Shown in pieces: positions 26,004-37,329 of a DNA stretch of 64,000 bases. Within the stretch, counting starts at the first letter, position 1. Each line of letters opens with the position of its first letter. Source of the DNA: Lycocorax pyrrhopterus obiensis (Eukaryota > Chordata > Aves > Passeriformes > Paradisaeidae); contig JACSVZ010000002.1 of assembly GCA_014706295.1 (NCBI GenBank), forward strand, positions 55,032,660-55,096,659, given 5' to 3'. Position numbers and translations under genes: made by a program. The notes beneath the pieces were generated by a model, which saw only the letters and a list, made by a program, of their open reading frames with translations, did no database searches and had not been told where the DNA came from.

Positions 26004-29000
26004 TGAGTTTTGTGTCCAAAACCGAGACAGAAGCATAGGAAGAAGTCTCCTTTTTTGTTCTCCAGTATAAATCACTTTTCTTCAGAGTGGGTATCCTATT
26101 GTTTGTCTGTTGCATTTCATGACCAACTCTAAATGGATTACATTTAAGGTACCTTAGCAGCCCTCTTTAATGTCACTGATTTCAGTAGAAATCTGTTACA
26201 TCACCTTTTAATGAGGTAAAGGACTGTTATTGAATACTGTTCCATCACAAGCATCTAGACATAGAAAATAGTTCACTTTCTCTTTACTTGGTAGGGTGCT
26301 ATCATATTCTGCATGTTTTTTCATGAAGAATTGAAGCACTGAATATTCTAGGGGGAAGATATTTCAAAAGGGGAGAATGCTAAACATGAAGGACATTAAG
26401 GACATTATTACTGGAGTATTTAATACAGCATTGTTGATCAATGAAAAGGGCAAAGTTTAATTTTTTTTCTTTTTTCACCAGATCTTGTTGCCTCTTATTT
26501 TTGTGGAGGATCAAATAGAGGACCTTACTGTAATCCCGCTAAGTGAATTTACACGTGTCACTTTCAATCAGTTTTGAACAAAATCATTTGTGATACTATT
26601 GAGATAGATCAAAATCATCAGAACATTTTTTTTTCCTTCTAATTCTTTCACCATCCAGGTCTAGTAACATTTGCTGTTTGAATGTTTATCACATCTCATG
26701 ACTATTTAGAAAGTGGACCACTGTGCCAAATTGCTCTAGAGTTTTATTGGCACCAATGAAACAGCTAGTTTCAGGTAGCACTGATTAAGTATTTTCATAG
26801 AAGACTGCTAACTCAGATGTGCGTTTTCTAAAACCTAATAACAAGTAAAAGCATAGGGAGGATTTGGAGAGGTTTGATTTGTAAGAAGCTACTGTATTGC
26901 TGATTTCTAGGGCTTTTTTCCTTTCAAATGGGGTATTATACCTGGATGGCATTTTTGTCCATAGGGAACGCAGGCACTTATGTGCATGTATAGAATAATA
27001 GTAGTTTGACTGTCAGAATTATTAAGAGTCCAGGCATTAATAAAATATTATTTACATTAGAAAATGTTTTCCTAGTTAGAAAGACTGAGTTCTGGAGGAC
27101 AATGTTTTTTATACAAGTTGACATTAATGATAGAGCTACAGCCCTTTGTTTCCAGTAACAACAAACATACAGCACTATTAAAAATACATAATGACATAAC
27201 AGGGGCATAATACGATGAGCAAAACATAAAGGCAAAACCAAGTAGTTTTTCTCATGGGGGAGGATATTATTGATAATGAATTTAAAAATTCTAACAAAGA
27301 TTCCTGTCTGAAGGATGAGACTTACTTGTTTTACAAGACATGTCAATGTATATAGCACTTTGTATATTGCACTCACGATGGAATACTAAACATGTACAGT
27401 CCAGATTTGACCAGTCTCTGGTGTTAATACCCTCAGAGTGGCTGCTGATAAAAGTATCTACTGTCAAGCTGGCCATTTCCACTGGGGTGCTGCTGAAGAA
27501 GTTAGTTTCAGTCAGTGTCTTCTGACACGGAGATAGAAGGTTCACCACTGTAATCCTAAACTGGCTGCTAAATGAAGTCTAGTTGTTGCAGGTCTTGGCA
27601 GTTTTATGGATAGGAGCTTTGAAATGTGAGCTGTGTAAAGATGGAGTGAATGAATCTGTTTGCTTTTTTGATCTACTTTAAATAAAGTTTATTATACGCA
27701 ATCGAGTCTATACTTCACTGGTACTGAAATAGAGCCTCTTTGTATGTAAATGCATTGAGGAACTTGCACAGGATCAATTAATCTTCATATTTAGCTTTCC
27801 CTATCTTACTGTCACAATGAGGATATGGCATACAATATACTGCTTACAGTAAGTTACAGTGCACTTCATAATGCACAGTTTCTGCTTGTGTGAGTACTCT
27901 CTATCTCCCTCCATATTTTTGGTTTGCATATGTTTTTAGGATCCTGTCAAGAATGAGACACCCACCACTGACTGTTGCTGAGTATCTCTGGTGGACTTGC
28001 GAGACTTTCCCAGATGTTTATAATTGCAAATAAAGACAGTTCCAGAGTTGGTGTCCAAAGAGAATACAATGCTTTCAGTAATCAGAAAATGTGTTTATTA
28101 TTGCATATAGCTCTGATTTATGCCAATCTGTATCAGTGTTGATAACTCAAAGTTTACATGGAAAATGACACTGTAGATGTTGGCTGAACTTGAACATTGA
28201 TCACCCAGTGTAATATTTAATTATGCCAGGAATATGACTACTTATGTTGTTTTCAGCCAGGAAAGGGAATTCATTCCCTTATAATATTTCTGCATCTGTC
28301 TGATTCCATCAGTGGAGATCTTTTCACTGATTTCAGTAGCCACAGGGTTTGGATCATTGTCTGTACTGGAGTGGTTGACAAGCTAAAATAACTGGAAAAT
28401 GTACTTACTGCAGTTTTTCATTGCAGAAATTTATAGAAAAAAGAGAACTATGAAGAAAATAATGGCCATATGTGGAATGTGTGGAGCAACAGGCTTTCTA
28501 GGCTCCATGTGGTGATGTCCTCTATCTTTTGTTAGGTCAAAGAGTGGGATGAGCATCATGGCTGTTTAGAAAGCCTTTCTGGAAATGATATTGGCACAAT
28601 ATTGAATGAGCCCTGAGCAGAATAATCAACAGCCCCTTTGCTTCTTTAAAAGTTGTTTGGTGGAAGCACCAATAAAATAATCTCTAAAGAGAAAACCTCT
28701 CCTGACAAGAACTTACACTGTATGACGTGCTTGGCCTTTTTCATTATTCATGTCTCTATGGCTTATATGGAAATGTGGCTTATCAAGAAATGGAGTAAAA
28801 TTTCATACTTTACACTTCAAGGATGGAATTCTACAAAATTCTATCAAATACATTAATGACAGTGGTGGTGGTATTCTGTTAGAAACAAGCAGTGAAAGTG
28901 CCCCTTAAGTTACATCCTCAGAGTTTTAGATGTGTTTTGGGGATTGTTCTTCAAATCCAGTTTTAATAATTCAGTAGCCTCTCTTGAATGTTTGTATTTA

Positions 29001-30931
29001 AAGATTAATTCTCACAAGTTCATTGTGTTTGGCAAACTATTCTGAAGAGAAAGCAGTTAGAGAAATTGGTGAGGTGAACCTCCACATTGCCTGGAATAGT
29101 TTTTCTTCCCAAGGGGTGTTGGGTTTTCCAAGGAAGGTATATCTATCACCAGCAGACCTTCCTCAGCCCTCCCTCTCTACTTCAGCCTTCCCCCTGGGTG
29201 TGTGATGGGGAATATTGCTTCATATTCTCAGATGGCTTTAATACACAGATACCAACAAAGAAGTAGAGGAAGGCTTAGGACATAACATTGTTGAAGACCC
29301 CTACAGTTATACAGAGGATGGTAAAGGGGATCTGGGGAGAGAAGGAAATGGGAGTAGTTTGCTTACTTTGGCATGTAGTTCCCAGGAGGGTATCTCCTTA
29401 CATACCAGTGTTTTTATAGAAGAGAGATTCTTCTTTGGATCCCTCAGGAATTAACTAACAGTTCAATTCTGCTAGGAAGCAGTCTAGGCTTTCAATATAG
29501 ATTTGGTTTTGGTAATAGTTCCATCATTCCTAAACAAGCATTCTGATTATCTAGTAACTGCTAGAGATTTAGGGAAATCCCTTGTTAATTTTTTTTTCCT
29601 TGGATATTTTTTTTTGTTGTAGTCCCCGCAGTTGACAAACAAGGTTAAGGAATTCACTGATGTGGAAAATACTGAAATCACTGTAGGCTTTTTGTTCTTT
29701 CTCACTGTCTTAGACTATATATATGAGAGATTTCTTGTCCTCATATTCCCTTAGTTTTAGACAAGCTTTTGAGATCTTTGTTTTTTGTAGGCAAGGTCTG
29801 CCTTCCTGCAGACAAAATAAAAGTTAATGTTGTTATTGTTCTGTGTCCCAGACCTTGTCACTCTCCTGAGCTCTCCCCCCTCCCTTTCTTCCAACCCACG
29901 TAATCTCCCATTTTTCATTTGGAGAATGACAGATTCAAGAGTGTTATAGGAAATGCAATGGAGCAAGAATTCTCACTTACCAGAATTTCGCTGCTAGTAT
30001 TGTTGAACTAAACCTCTTTGGTGTGGATATTAGTAAATTTTCAGCAAATGAAACTTTTAAGTGTTGTGAATTCGGAGTATACTACTTTGTTGCAGGCAGT
30101 GATGAACATCTTTTTCTGTAACTTCTACAGCTGCCTTTTCAGTTTAAACCTTTGTGTTATTGTGCTTTGTTTCTCAGCTACGTGTAAACACATAGGTATG
30201 TGTATACTTCTATCTTTTTATAGGTAAATAAAGATACAGCATCAGAATTTGGGGTTTGAGTTGCTTTTGCCCCCGTTGTATCAATAAAATTCTGCAAATA
30301 TGCAAAATACATGTAAGTCAGTGCGACACTACAGCAATTGGGGCAAGAAAAATGCATGGGTTCAGTTTCTTTTTAAAGATAGTTCCTCAGTACAAGAGAT
30401 CTTTGGGTATGAGTGTTTTGAAGTCAAAACAGATGGGGCACACAACATGTAGTACACTTGTGCTTAGCTGTTGCTGAGGATTTGAGGTGCTTTTCAAAGC
30501 AAGTCCCTCATCCTACCTAGAGCAAGGCTTGTATTTTGTGAGGATCTTAGCTTAATTATGACAGTAACTGAGGTGGTTTCTGTTTGCAAATCAGTACTTT
30601 ACACTTGGATACCTCTACCATGATGGAAATAATACAAACATTAAAATGATGGCCCATACTCCAGGAGACTAACATATAAAACTGTGGGTTGATTAATCAT
30701 ATTGCTGTACATTGGAGCTTTACATGCTTGTTTATGTGAGTGGCATGCAGATGAAACATGAATAAATGAAAAATAGGCACTTGTAGGAGACAGTTTTTTA
30801 ATTGCAATTCAACTGTGTACATACAATCTGCCTTAGTGTGGGGAACAGCTACATAATCATTACGAAGATTCAGATTGATACTCATGTAGCAGAAAAGATC
30901 TTTAGATGTTTGTCTTCTTTGGGTATATATG

Positions 30932-31565
30932 TGTGCTGGTTTGGCCAGATTTGGAGGAAAATATCCTCTGAGGGAAGGCAGGTTACAACCACCCCTCCCC
31001 CACCAGGTTCGGGAAAAAAAAAAGAGATTTTCCTCGGAGGAAAGTGAAAGAGATTAAAAAAACCAATGTATTTAACAACACACAGGAAAAGGATAATAAT
31101 GCTAAATAATAAAACCTCTTGCTGTGAAGAGAAACCTGGGAAGATTTCAGAGTCTTTCTGTAGGTGTGGTCTTTCTCTTCTTTGGAGCTGGGTTGGCGTG
31201 GGCCCACCTCTGGGCCTCAGTGGAAAATTTTTCCAATGTGTTCTGATGTTGAAACAGTCTAGAAGAGAAGAAGGTAAAAAACCCAAAGTTTCAGGAAAAC
31301 AAAGTTTAACTTTCTGTCTCCCTCCGGAGAAAAGAAGCCGAAAGCTGGCTGGAAAGCAAGAAGGGTGCTTCCTCCACTCTTGCTGCTGCAGCAGGACGCA
31401 GAGGAGTGTATATCTGTGTCCTTGAACAACTGCTTTGAAAAGTTCACTCATTTTTTTTTCTCTCCGCCCTCTCAGGCTCAGTTTAAAGGCACAGAAAGGC
31501 ACAAAGTTAATTTCTGGGCATAGAGCAGCAATAGGGGATACACATCATAAAGTCACCCCAAGACA
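30932..31565 (-). repeat. 3' LTR of the ERV-L-like provirus
   Basis: 634 bp, and by eye about 99% identical to 37330-37960. I count six substitutions and one 3-bp length change in an A-run. Sense-strand start is TGTCTTGGGG and end is CCAGCACA. On the sense (minus) strand an open frame of about 189 codons starts at ATG 31451 and runs out through the LTR edge to 30882; its twin is in the other LTR. Confidence 0.95.
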
Positions 31566-31681
31566 TTCCGCCACTTATCCCATAACGTCGGCTCATGCCC
31601 AAACTAAGATATTTTAACTACACACACACACATTAATATGTACATATATATACAGCTATGTACAAACAGTTACAGTGACAC

Positions 31682-32669
31682 TCAGCAAGCAGTGGTATAC
31701 AGGCATTCCACTTTACAGGTGGTTTTTACCCAACAATCTCCCTGTGGTGCACAACGTGTTGTTCCATCTCTTTGCATTACCCACCATGTGCAACCAGGTC
31801 CTTGAGCGAAGACAACCCCGCGGATGGGTTTGTTTGTACTTGAGGCAGAATTAACCCGAACAGTCTTTCCTAACAGTCTTTCTGACATGCACTGCTGGGA
31901 CCTTATTTGTGTCTACCGTATGCAGGGGTTCAGACTGGGCTGGACCAGCTCTACTGGTGGAACCTGGGGTGTTAACTAACCAGGTGGCCCTTGCTAGATG
32001 CTGCTCCCAATTCTTGAAAGTCCCCCCACCCAGTGCCTTCAAGGTGGTTTTTAACAATCCATTGCACCATTCTACTTTGCCTGCAGCTGGTACATGGTAA
32101 GGGATATGGTACACCCACTCAATGCCATGTTCCCTAGCCCAGGTGTTAATAAGGCTGTTCTTGAAATGAGTCCCATTGTCAGATTCAATTCTCTCGGGGG
32201 TACCATGCCTCCAAGGGACTTGCTTTTCCAGACCTAAGATGGTGTTCCGGGCCGTAGCATGAGGTACAGGGTAGGTCTCCAGCGATCCAGTGGTGGCTTC
32301 TACCATTGTGAGCACGTAGCGCTTGCCTTGGCATGTTTGAGGCAGTGTGATGTAATCAATCTGCCAGGCCTCCCCATACTTGTATTTGAACCACCGCCCA
32401 CCATACCACAGGGATTTCACTCGCTTTGCCTGCTTGATTGCAGCGCATGTCTCACAGTCATGGATAACTTGGGAGATACTGTCCATGGTTAGATTCACCC
32501 CTCAGCCTCGTGCCCACCTATAGGTGGCATCTCTGCCTTGATGACCTGGGGCATCATGGGCCCATGGAGCTAGGAACAACTTTTCTTTGTGTTTCCAATT
32601 TAAGTCTATTTGTGACACTTTTATCTTTGCAGCCTGATCTACCTGTTCATTGTTTTGGTGTTCCTCGTT
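31682..32669 (-). pseudogene. pol: Integrase region of ERV-L-like pol (broken)
   Basis: Integrase inserts retroviral DNA into the host genome. The HHCC-type zinc-binding N-terminus is recognisable: the His pair lies in the frame ending at 32502, and CETC follows at the start of the frame 31851-32498. The catalytic core shows WQIDYI, then ESDNG and GKVEWCNG with exactly 35 residues between the second Asp and the Glu, so the D,D-35-E triad is intact. An in-frame TGA at 32502-32504 separates the zinc-binding half from the core. The C-terminal domain has shifted into another frame (31682-31888) with an overlap at about 31851-31888. The enzyme is therefore present in pieces and not expressible as one protein. 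The upstream boundary is cut by the nested LTR at 32675. Confidence 0.9.
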
Positions 32670-32674
32670 AACCC

Positions 32675-33063
32675 TGTTGGGGTGCACTGTGTGCTGGAAG
32701 AGAGATAGGCCCACAGGGCCGGAGAGAGAGCCTCTTTCTTGGACCCAGAGGTGATCCTGGGAGTGCATCCAGGTCGCCAAGGATGGGCTGAGAGAGGATT
32801 GTGGGTTTCTGGACAGTGTTGGACCTATGAGATGTGATAATTGTAGTTTGTGACCTTATAGGGTATTGTTTACCTGTTACCGTAATAGGTAATATCTGTG
32901 CAATATCCCAGGTGATTGGGGGACACTGAGGTGAACGTCTTTCCTGTTTATATGATGTGATATCCTGTTGGGTGCTGGTATTTAGGGAATATTTTCCTGC
33001 GCAATAAACGCTTTGCACTTCTCCATCTTGTGTGCAGAGTCATGCCCTTGCGTGATTACTGCA
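32675..33063 (+). mobile_element. Solo LTR nested inside the provirus pol gene
   Basis: A 389-bp block starting TGTTGGGG and ending TTACTGCA interrupts the pol reading frame. It is flanked by a perfect 5-bp duplication, AACCC at 32670-32674 and 33064-33068. Pol-like coding similarity stops at one flank and resumes in register at the other, which is the best evidence that this is a later insertion. AATAAA at 33003-33008 gives + orientation, opposite to its host provirus. Its sequence differs from the other LTRs in the window, so it is a third family. A 116-codon minus-strand open frame across it (32668-33018) is a chance reading of the LTR. Confidence 0.85.
33003..33008 (+). promoter_or_regulatory. 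Polyadenylation signal of the nested LTR
   Basis: A canonical AATAAA followed by CGCTTTGCACTTCTCC, about 55 bases from the LTR 3' end. It reads in the VPS41 direction. Confidence 0.65.
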
Positions 33064-33068
33064 AACCC

Positions 33069-33767
33069 TACTCTTGGGGACGTGGCCATTTACGTAGCGG
33101 ACTTTCACAAGTAGCTTTTTTACTCGCACAGCGATGTTTTTCTACTCTTTAGCAGCCCAGATTGGTTTTCCCTACGGTGCCAATTAGCCTTTTACCACTT
33201 TTCCAGCCATCCCCACAGAGCATTGGCTACCATTTATGAATCAGTGTAGAGGTAGAGCTTTGGCCACTTCTCTCTTTCAGCAATGTCCAGGGCCAGTTGA
33301 ACAGCTTTGAGTTCAGCAAGTTGGCTTGATCCACCTTTTCCTTCAGTAGCTTCTGCAACCTGTCATGTGGGACTCCATACAGCTGCTTTTCACTTTCATT
33401 TCATCCCTATGATGCGACAAGAACCATCGGTGAAAAGAGCGTAGCGTGTGTCTTCTGCTGGCAGTTGGTTGTATGGTGGAGCTTCTTTAGCACGTGTCAC
33501 TTGTTCTTTGTCACTGAGACCAAAGTTTTCACCTTCGGGCCAATTTGTGATTATTTCCAAAATCCCAGGGTGATTCAGTTTTTTGATATGGGCACGCTGT
33601 GTGATGAGAGCAATCCATTTGCTCCATATGGCATCGGTGGCATGGTGGGTAGAGGGAACCTTTGCTTTGAACATCCACCCTAGCACCGGTAGCCGGGGTG
33701 CCGGGAGGAGTTGTGCTTCAGTGCCAATTACCTTTGAGGCAGCTTGGACTCCTTCATAGGCTGCCAA
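33069..33767 (-). pseudogene. pol: RNase H and connection region of ERV-L-like pol (broken)
   Basis: RNase H degrades the RNA strand of the RNA/DNA hybrid during reverse transcription. The frame 33396-33767 contains the first catalytic block ALFTDGSC; a later block with QLAELKAVQL is readable near 33290-33330, and YLYTDS near 33235-33255. The part downstream of 33396 is in a different frame. A TGA at 33396-33398 ends the first block, and a TAA at 33234-33236 falls directly after the TDS motif. The region then runs on to the insertion point of the nested LTR, where VKVR and HVPKSR motifs of the RNase H/integrase linker are visible. Confidence 0.85.
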
Positions 33768-33815
33768 GGTTTCCTTCTCTGTTGGAGTGTAGTTGGCTTC
33801 GGACCCTCTGTAGCT

Positions 33816-34904
33816 TCAACTCCAGAATCCCAGTGGTCGACCTCGAGTCTTACCAGGCACCTTCTGCCAAAGGCTCCAGGACAGGCCATGACTCCCGGCT
33901 ATAGAGTAGAGCACGTTCTTTACGTCTGGTCCTGTCCTGACTGGGCCAAGGGCTACTGCATGAGCGATTTCCTGCTTGATCTGGGTAAAGGCTTGTTGCT
34001 GTTCAGGGCCCCAGTGGAAATGGTTTTTTTTGCAGGTAACCAGGTAGAGAGGGCTCAGGATCTGGCTGTACTCGGGAATGTGCATTCTCCAAAAGCCTAT
34101 GACACCTAGGAAAGCTTGTGTCTCCTTCTTGTTGGTTGGTGGAGATATTGCTGTGATCTTATTGATGACCTCGGTGGGAATCTGACGCCCTCCATCTTGC
34201 CATTTCACTCCCAGGAACTGGATCTTTCGAGCAGGTCCCTTGACTTTGCTCTTCTTGATGGCAAAACCAGCTTCTAGGAGAATCTGGATGATTTTCTTTC
34301 CTTTCTCAAACACTTCTGCTGCAGTGTTCCCCCACACAATAATGTCATCAATGTACTGCAGATATTTTGGTGCTTTACCCTTTTCTAATGCAGTCTGAAT
34401 CAATCCATGGCAGATGGTGGGACTGTGCTTCCACCCCTGGGGCAATCGATTCCAGGCATACTGCACACCCCTCCAGGTGAAGGCAAACTGAGGCCTGCAC
34501 TCTGGTGCCAGAGGAATGGAGAAAAATGCATTGGCAATGTCAATAGTGGCGTACCACTTCACTGCCTTGGACTCCAGCTCGTACTGGAGCTCCAACATGT
34601 CCAGCACAGCAGCGCTCAATGATGGAGTCACTTCATTCAAGGCACGATAGTCCACAGTCAATCTCCATTCCCCTTCAGATTTGCGCACAGGCCAGATGGG
34701 GCTGTTGAAGGGTGAGTGGGTTTTGCTGACCACCCCTTGGCTTTCCAACTCACGGATCATCTTGTGGATGGGAATCACAGCATCTCGAGTTGTCCAGTAC
34801 TGTCGGCAATGCACTGTAGAAGTAGCAATTGGTACTCTTTGTCTTTCCACCTTCAGAAGGCCTACTGCAGATGGGTTTTTTGATAGTCCAGGCAAGGTGT
34901 TCAA
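33816..34904 (-). pseudogene. pol: Reverse transcriptase of ERV-L-like pol (longest intact block)
   Basis: This 362-codon open block is the best-preserved part of the element. It shows the RT palm and fingers motifs in order: SPIWPVRK, the LTVDYRALN block, the ATIDIANAFFSIPL block with the first catalytic Asp, LPQGWKHSPT, and the catalytic QYIDDI. A thumb-type FLGV..W segment and a connection segment with KKETQAFLGVIGFWR follow. The block is closed at 33816-33818 by an in-frame TGA before the RNase H region. Upstream, an in-frame TGA at 34983-34985 separates it from the protease region. The YIDD box and the motif spacing are those of retroviral RT, not of LINE RT. Confidence 0.95.
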
Positions 34905-35045
34905 TTGCTTAATGCCTTCTGTCTCCGCAGCAGCTATTTCAAAAGCCCACTTGAGTCCCTTTGGGTCTCTGAAATACCCACTTCAGAGGAACTCTATGCC
35001 CAAAATGCACGGGGCCTCTGGGCCAGTCACAATGAGATGGTTTTT

Positions 35046-35819
35046 TCACTCATTTCCAGTCAGGCTCACCTCAGCTTCCACCAGGGTCAAATTTTGTGAC
35101 CCACCTGTCACCCCAGCAATAGAAACGGATTCTGCCCCCACATCTTGCGATGGGATTATTGTACACTGCGCACCAGTGTCAACCAAGGCATCATATTTTT
35201 GTGGTTTTGATGTACCAGGCCAACGAATCCACACAGTCCAAAAAACACGGTTTTCCTTGGCCTCTACCTGGCTAGAGGCCGGGCCCCTGTAGTCCTGGTT
35301 ATCCTTCTTTTCCTGGGCATACATCTTAGAGGTTCCTTCAAGGGGATCAGACATGTCATCATCTCTTCCATCATTTCCGGCAGTTTGGCTACGGGCAACT
35401 GGAGCTACTTCCTTTTTGGTGGAACTTCCTTTCTGAGTCTTGTGCTCCTTTAGTTCACGCACTTGTGCTGCCAGAGCAGAAGGGGGTTGTCTTTCCCACC
35501 TCCTCATGTTTTCCCCACTATCATACAGGAAATACCACAGCTCACTTTGTGGGACGTACCTTTTCTCTCTCTCTGGGGAATGTCGGCATTTGGTAGCAGT
35601 ATCTCTGATTTGTACTGCCGAGATTTGGAGAAGGCCCTTCTTGAGTTTTTTCTTGAGTTCCTGGTAGTTTTTCTCCATCTTATCTTCCAACTTCTGTATA
35701 CGTGTTTCCACAGCTGCAATTCTTGCATGTGTTGGGCCGTGCACGGCATCTGCATATGCTCGGAGCTTCGTCGCCATATCCCGCACGGTCTCATTCGCTC
35801 CGTAAGCCGGTTTCATCAT
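35046..35819 (-). pseudogene. pro: Gag C-terminus and aspartic protease region (broken)
   Basis: A 257-codon open block. Its first half is charged, and residues about 34-66 (RIAAVETRIQKLEDKMEKNY onward) have the heptad spacing of a coiled coil. The middle is polar and low in structure. Near the end, DALVDTGAQCTIIP is the active-site loop of a retroviral aspartic protease (DTGA). The protease is cut short by an in-frame TGA at 35046-35048, in what should be its C-terminal half. The block is in the same frame as the gag block upstream, separated by TGA codons at 35865-35867 and 35853-35855. No Cys-His zinc knuckle of nucleocapsid type is evident. Confidence 0.88.
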
Positions 35820-35864
35820 TGCTAAAGCGGAAGCATATTCTTGTCGCCCAAGTCATATGAGTTT

Positions 35865-37259
35865 TCACCACATCACTGGGTTAACTCTGACCCAGTCTGG
35901 ACTCTTCAATCCTGGGTCATCTGTGAAGACAATCTCTACCACCGCTTGTTCTCTCAGGCATTGGATCCCTTGTTCTATGGTCTTCCACTGGGTTTGCTGC
36001 ATATAGAGATCATCTTTGCACAGATATCTATCCCTCGCACCATTTAAGACCCGCCTCCAGAGACTGACAGACTCAGCCCTCCTTATTATCACTTGATCAG
36101 TAGCTGGATCACGTGACAGGGATCCCAAATGCCTCGCTTCAGCACCGTCCAGCATTACATCATCACCTGCTGCATCCCAAATATGGACCATCCAGTTTAT
36201 TATGGATTCATCAGAACATTGGGTGTAGTCCTTTCTTAGGCTATGAAGGTCCTTTATGGACATGGACTCAGTAATGGTTTCTGTGCCTGAGTCAGTTGGT
36301 GGCTTTGAGGTTCCTTCCCCTGTATCATCATCATCTTTCACTGGGCGATCAGTTTTGGTTGTGTGCTTTTTCCTCATGACAGGAGCAACTGTCAGTGGCT
36401 TAGGCTCTCCCTCTGGTTTGGCTGCAGCCTGAGTGACGGGGGTGTCTGCTGATTTATCTTCCTGCCCCTCTGCCTCTATCTGCTGCCCTACAGTACCCAG
36501 CAGTGTGCGATAGGCGTATGCCAAGGCCCAGCATATTGCAATGAGCTGTTTCTCATTAGAATTGTCGTTGTATTTCTCTTTCAGATATTTCCCCACCTCA
36601 ACTGGCTTCTGAATTTGTTCAGGGGGGAAATTCCAAGCTACTGGGTCAGAGAATTTCTTCAGGGTTTGGCCCATATCCTCCCATTCCCCACAGCACTCAG
36701 GATTTTTCACATCTGGGTCAGGTGTCTCATCAGTCACCCTGGAAATCTGTGCCCTCATTCTAGACAAGCTGCAAACCACATAGAGGAAGCTTACCAGATT
36801 AAATACCAGGAGGGTGGTCTCTTTAACATCCAGAGGAAACTGAACATTCTCAGAAGATAATGTATCAAATTTAGAGGGGAGGGAGATGAAAGGCTGGGAA
36901 ATCCCATCTCCTCCTCCTTTAACAAACTGGGTGCAATTACTAATAAACTTCCAAAACAAGCTACTGAAACTAGGACTGGGATTAGGACGGAGAAACCACA
37001 TGTCATACACACTTTGAACAGCTGCCTGTACCTCTGTTAACTTCTTATAAGTCATTATCACTGAGCACAGCAAAATAGAAATCCGGATTTGTGCCCCTGC
37101 TCGGCAAAAGTTATGTATCAGGGACAAGATCAGAGCAAGTTGTGGATAGGCAAACAGGCCTAGGGACCAGAAAGGCATTAGTACATCAAGCCAGAGAGAC
37201 ATTATGAACTCAACCAACATGGTGAGTACTTTACTCCAAAACAAAGTAATTAAATTCAA
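35865..37259 (-). pseudogene. gag: Gag-like open frame with hydrophobic N-terminus
   Basis: A 464-codon open frame directly after the 5' LTR leader. The first codon of the open frame is not ATG; the first ATG is at 37220, codon 14. The N-terminal third is strongly hydrophobic, with membrane-like segments around codons 14-36, 40-50, 60-70 and again near 148-166. It is followed by a Pro/Glu/Asp/Thr-rich charged region (about 250-330) and a folded-looking C-terminal region with RRAESVSLWRRVLNGARDRY. Position and order identify it as gag; the sequence has no obvious capsid motif that I can name. It ends at TGA 35865-35867, with a second in-frame TGA 12 bases on. Confidence 0.75.
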
Positions 37260-37302
37260 ACCAAAATGTAATTAGTACAAGGTTTTTTCACTTTCCTTCA
37301 AG

Positions 37303-37320
37303 TCTTGCGTTTGGGCGCCA
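37303..37320 (-). promoter_or_regulatory. Primer-binding-like site (TGGCGCCC...)
   Basis: On the minus strand, nine bases after the 5' LTR end, the sequence reads TGGCGCCCAAACGCAAGA. TGGCGCCC is the start expected for a tRNA-Lys-type primer site, but the remaining bases do not match the lysine tRNAs I know, and the nine-base offset is larger than usual. The tRNA identity is therefore open. Confidence 0.5.
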
Positions 37321-37329
37321 CTGATGATT

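Larger units (their letters stand above)
25122..26029 (+). mobile_element. Solo LTR, family B, sense to VPS41
   Basis: A 908-bp TG...CA block is flanked by a perfect 5-bp target duplication, GAAGC at 25117-25121 and 26030-26034. The 5' end (TGTCCTAGGGTGATGTTATA) resembles the start of the ERV-L-like LTRs at 30932 and 37330 read on their sense strand, and the 3' end (CCAAAACCGAGACA) also resembles theirs. It is therefore probably a relative of the same lineage. An AATAAA at 25887-25892 fixes + orientation. The U3/R part is GC- and CpG-rich with tandem repeats, and the U5 part holds a perfect hairpin. It carries no internal retroviral genes. Confidence 0.92.

Noticed and set aside
25281..26115. 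Open frames of 60-127 codons around 25.3-26.1 kb
   Set aside because: They fall in the GC-rich body of the solo LTR 25122-26029, read in both directions, with no family resemblance.
26978..27376. 132-codon minus-strand hydrophobic open frame
   Set aside because: AT-driven Leu/Ile/Phe composition with no recognisable topology or family.
31682..31888. Separate small gene or env remnant near the 3' LTR
   Set aside because: It reads as the C-terminal end of integrase shifted into another frame; there is no room for env.
32668..33018. 116-codon minus-strand open frame in pol
   Set aside because: It is almost wholly inside the nested solo LTR and is not part of pol.
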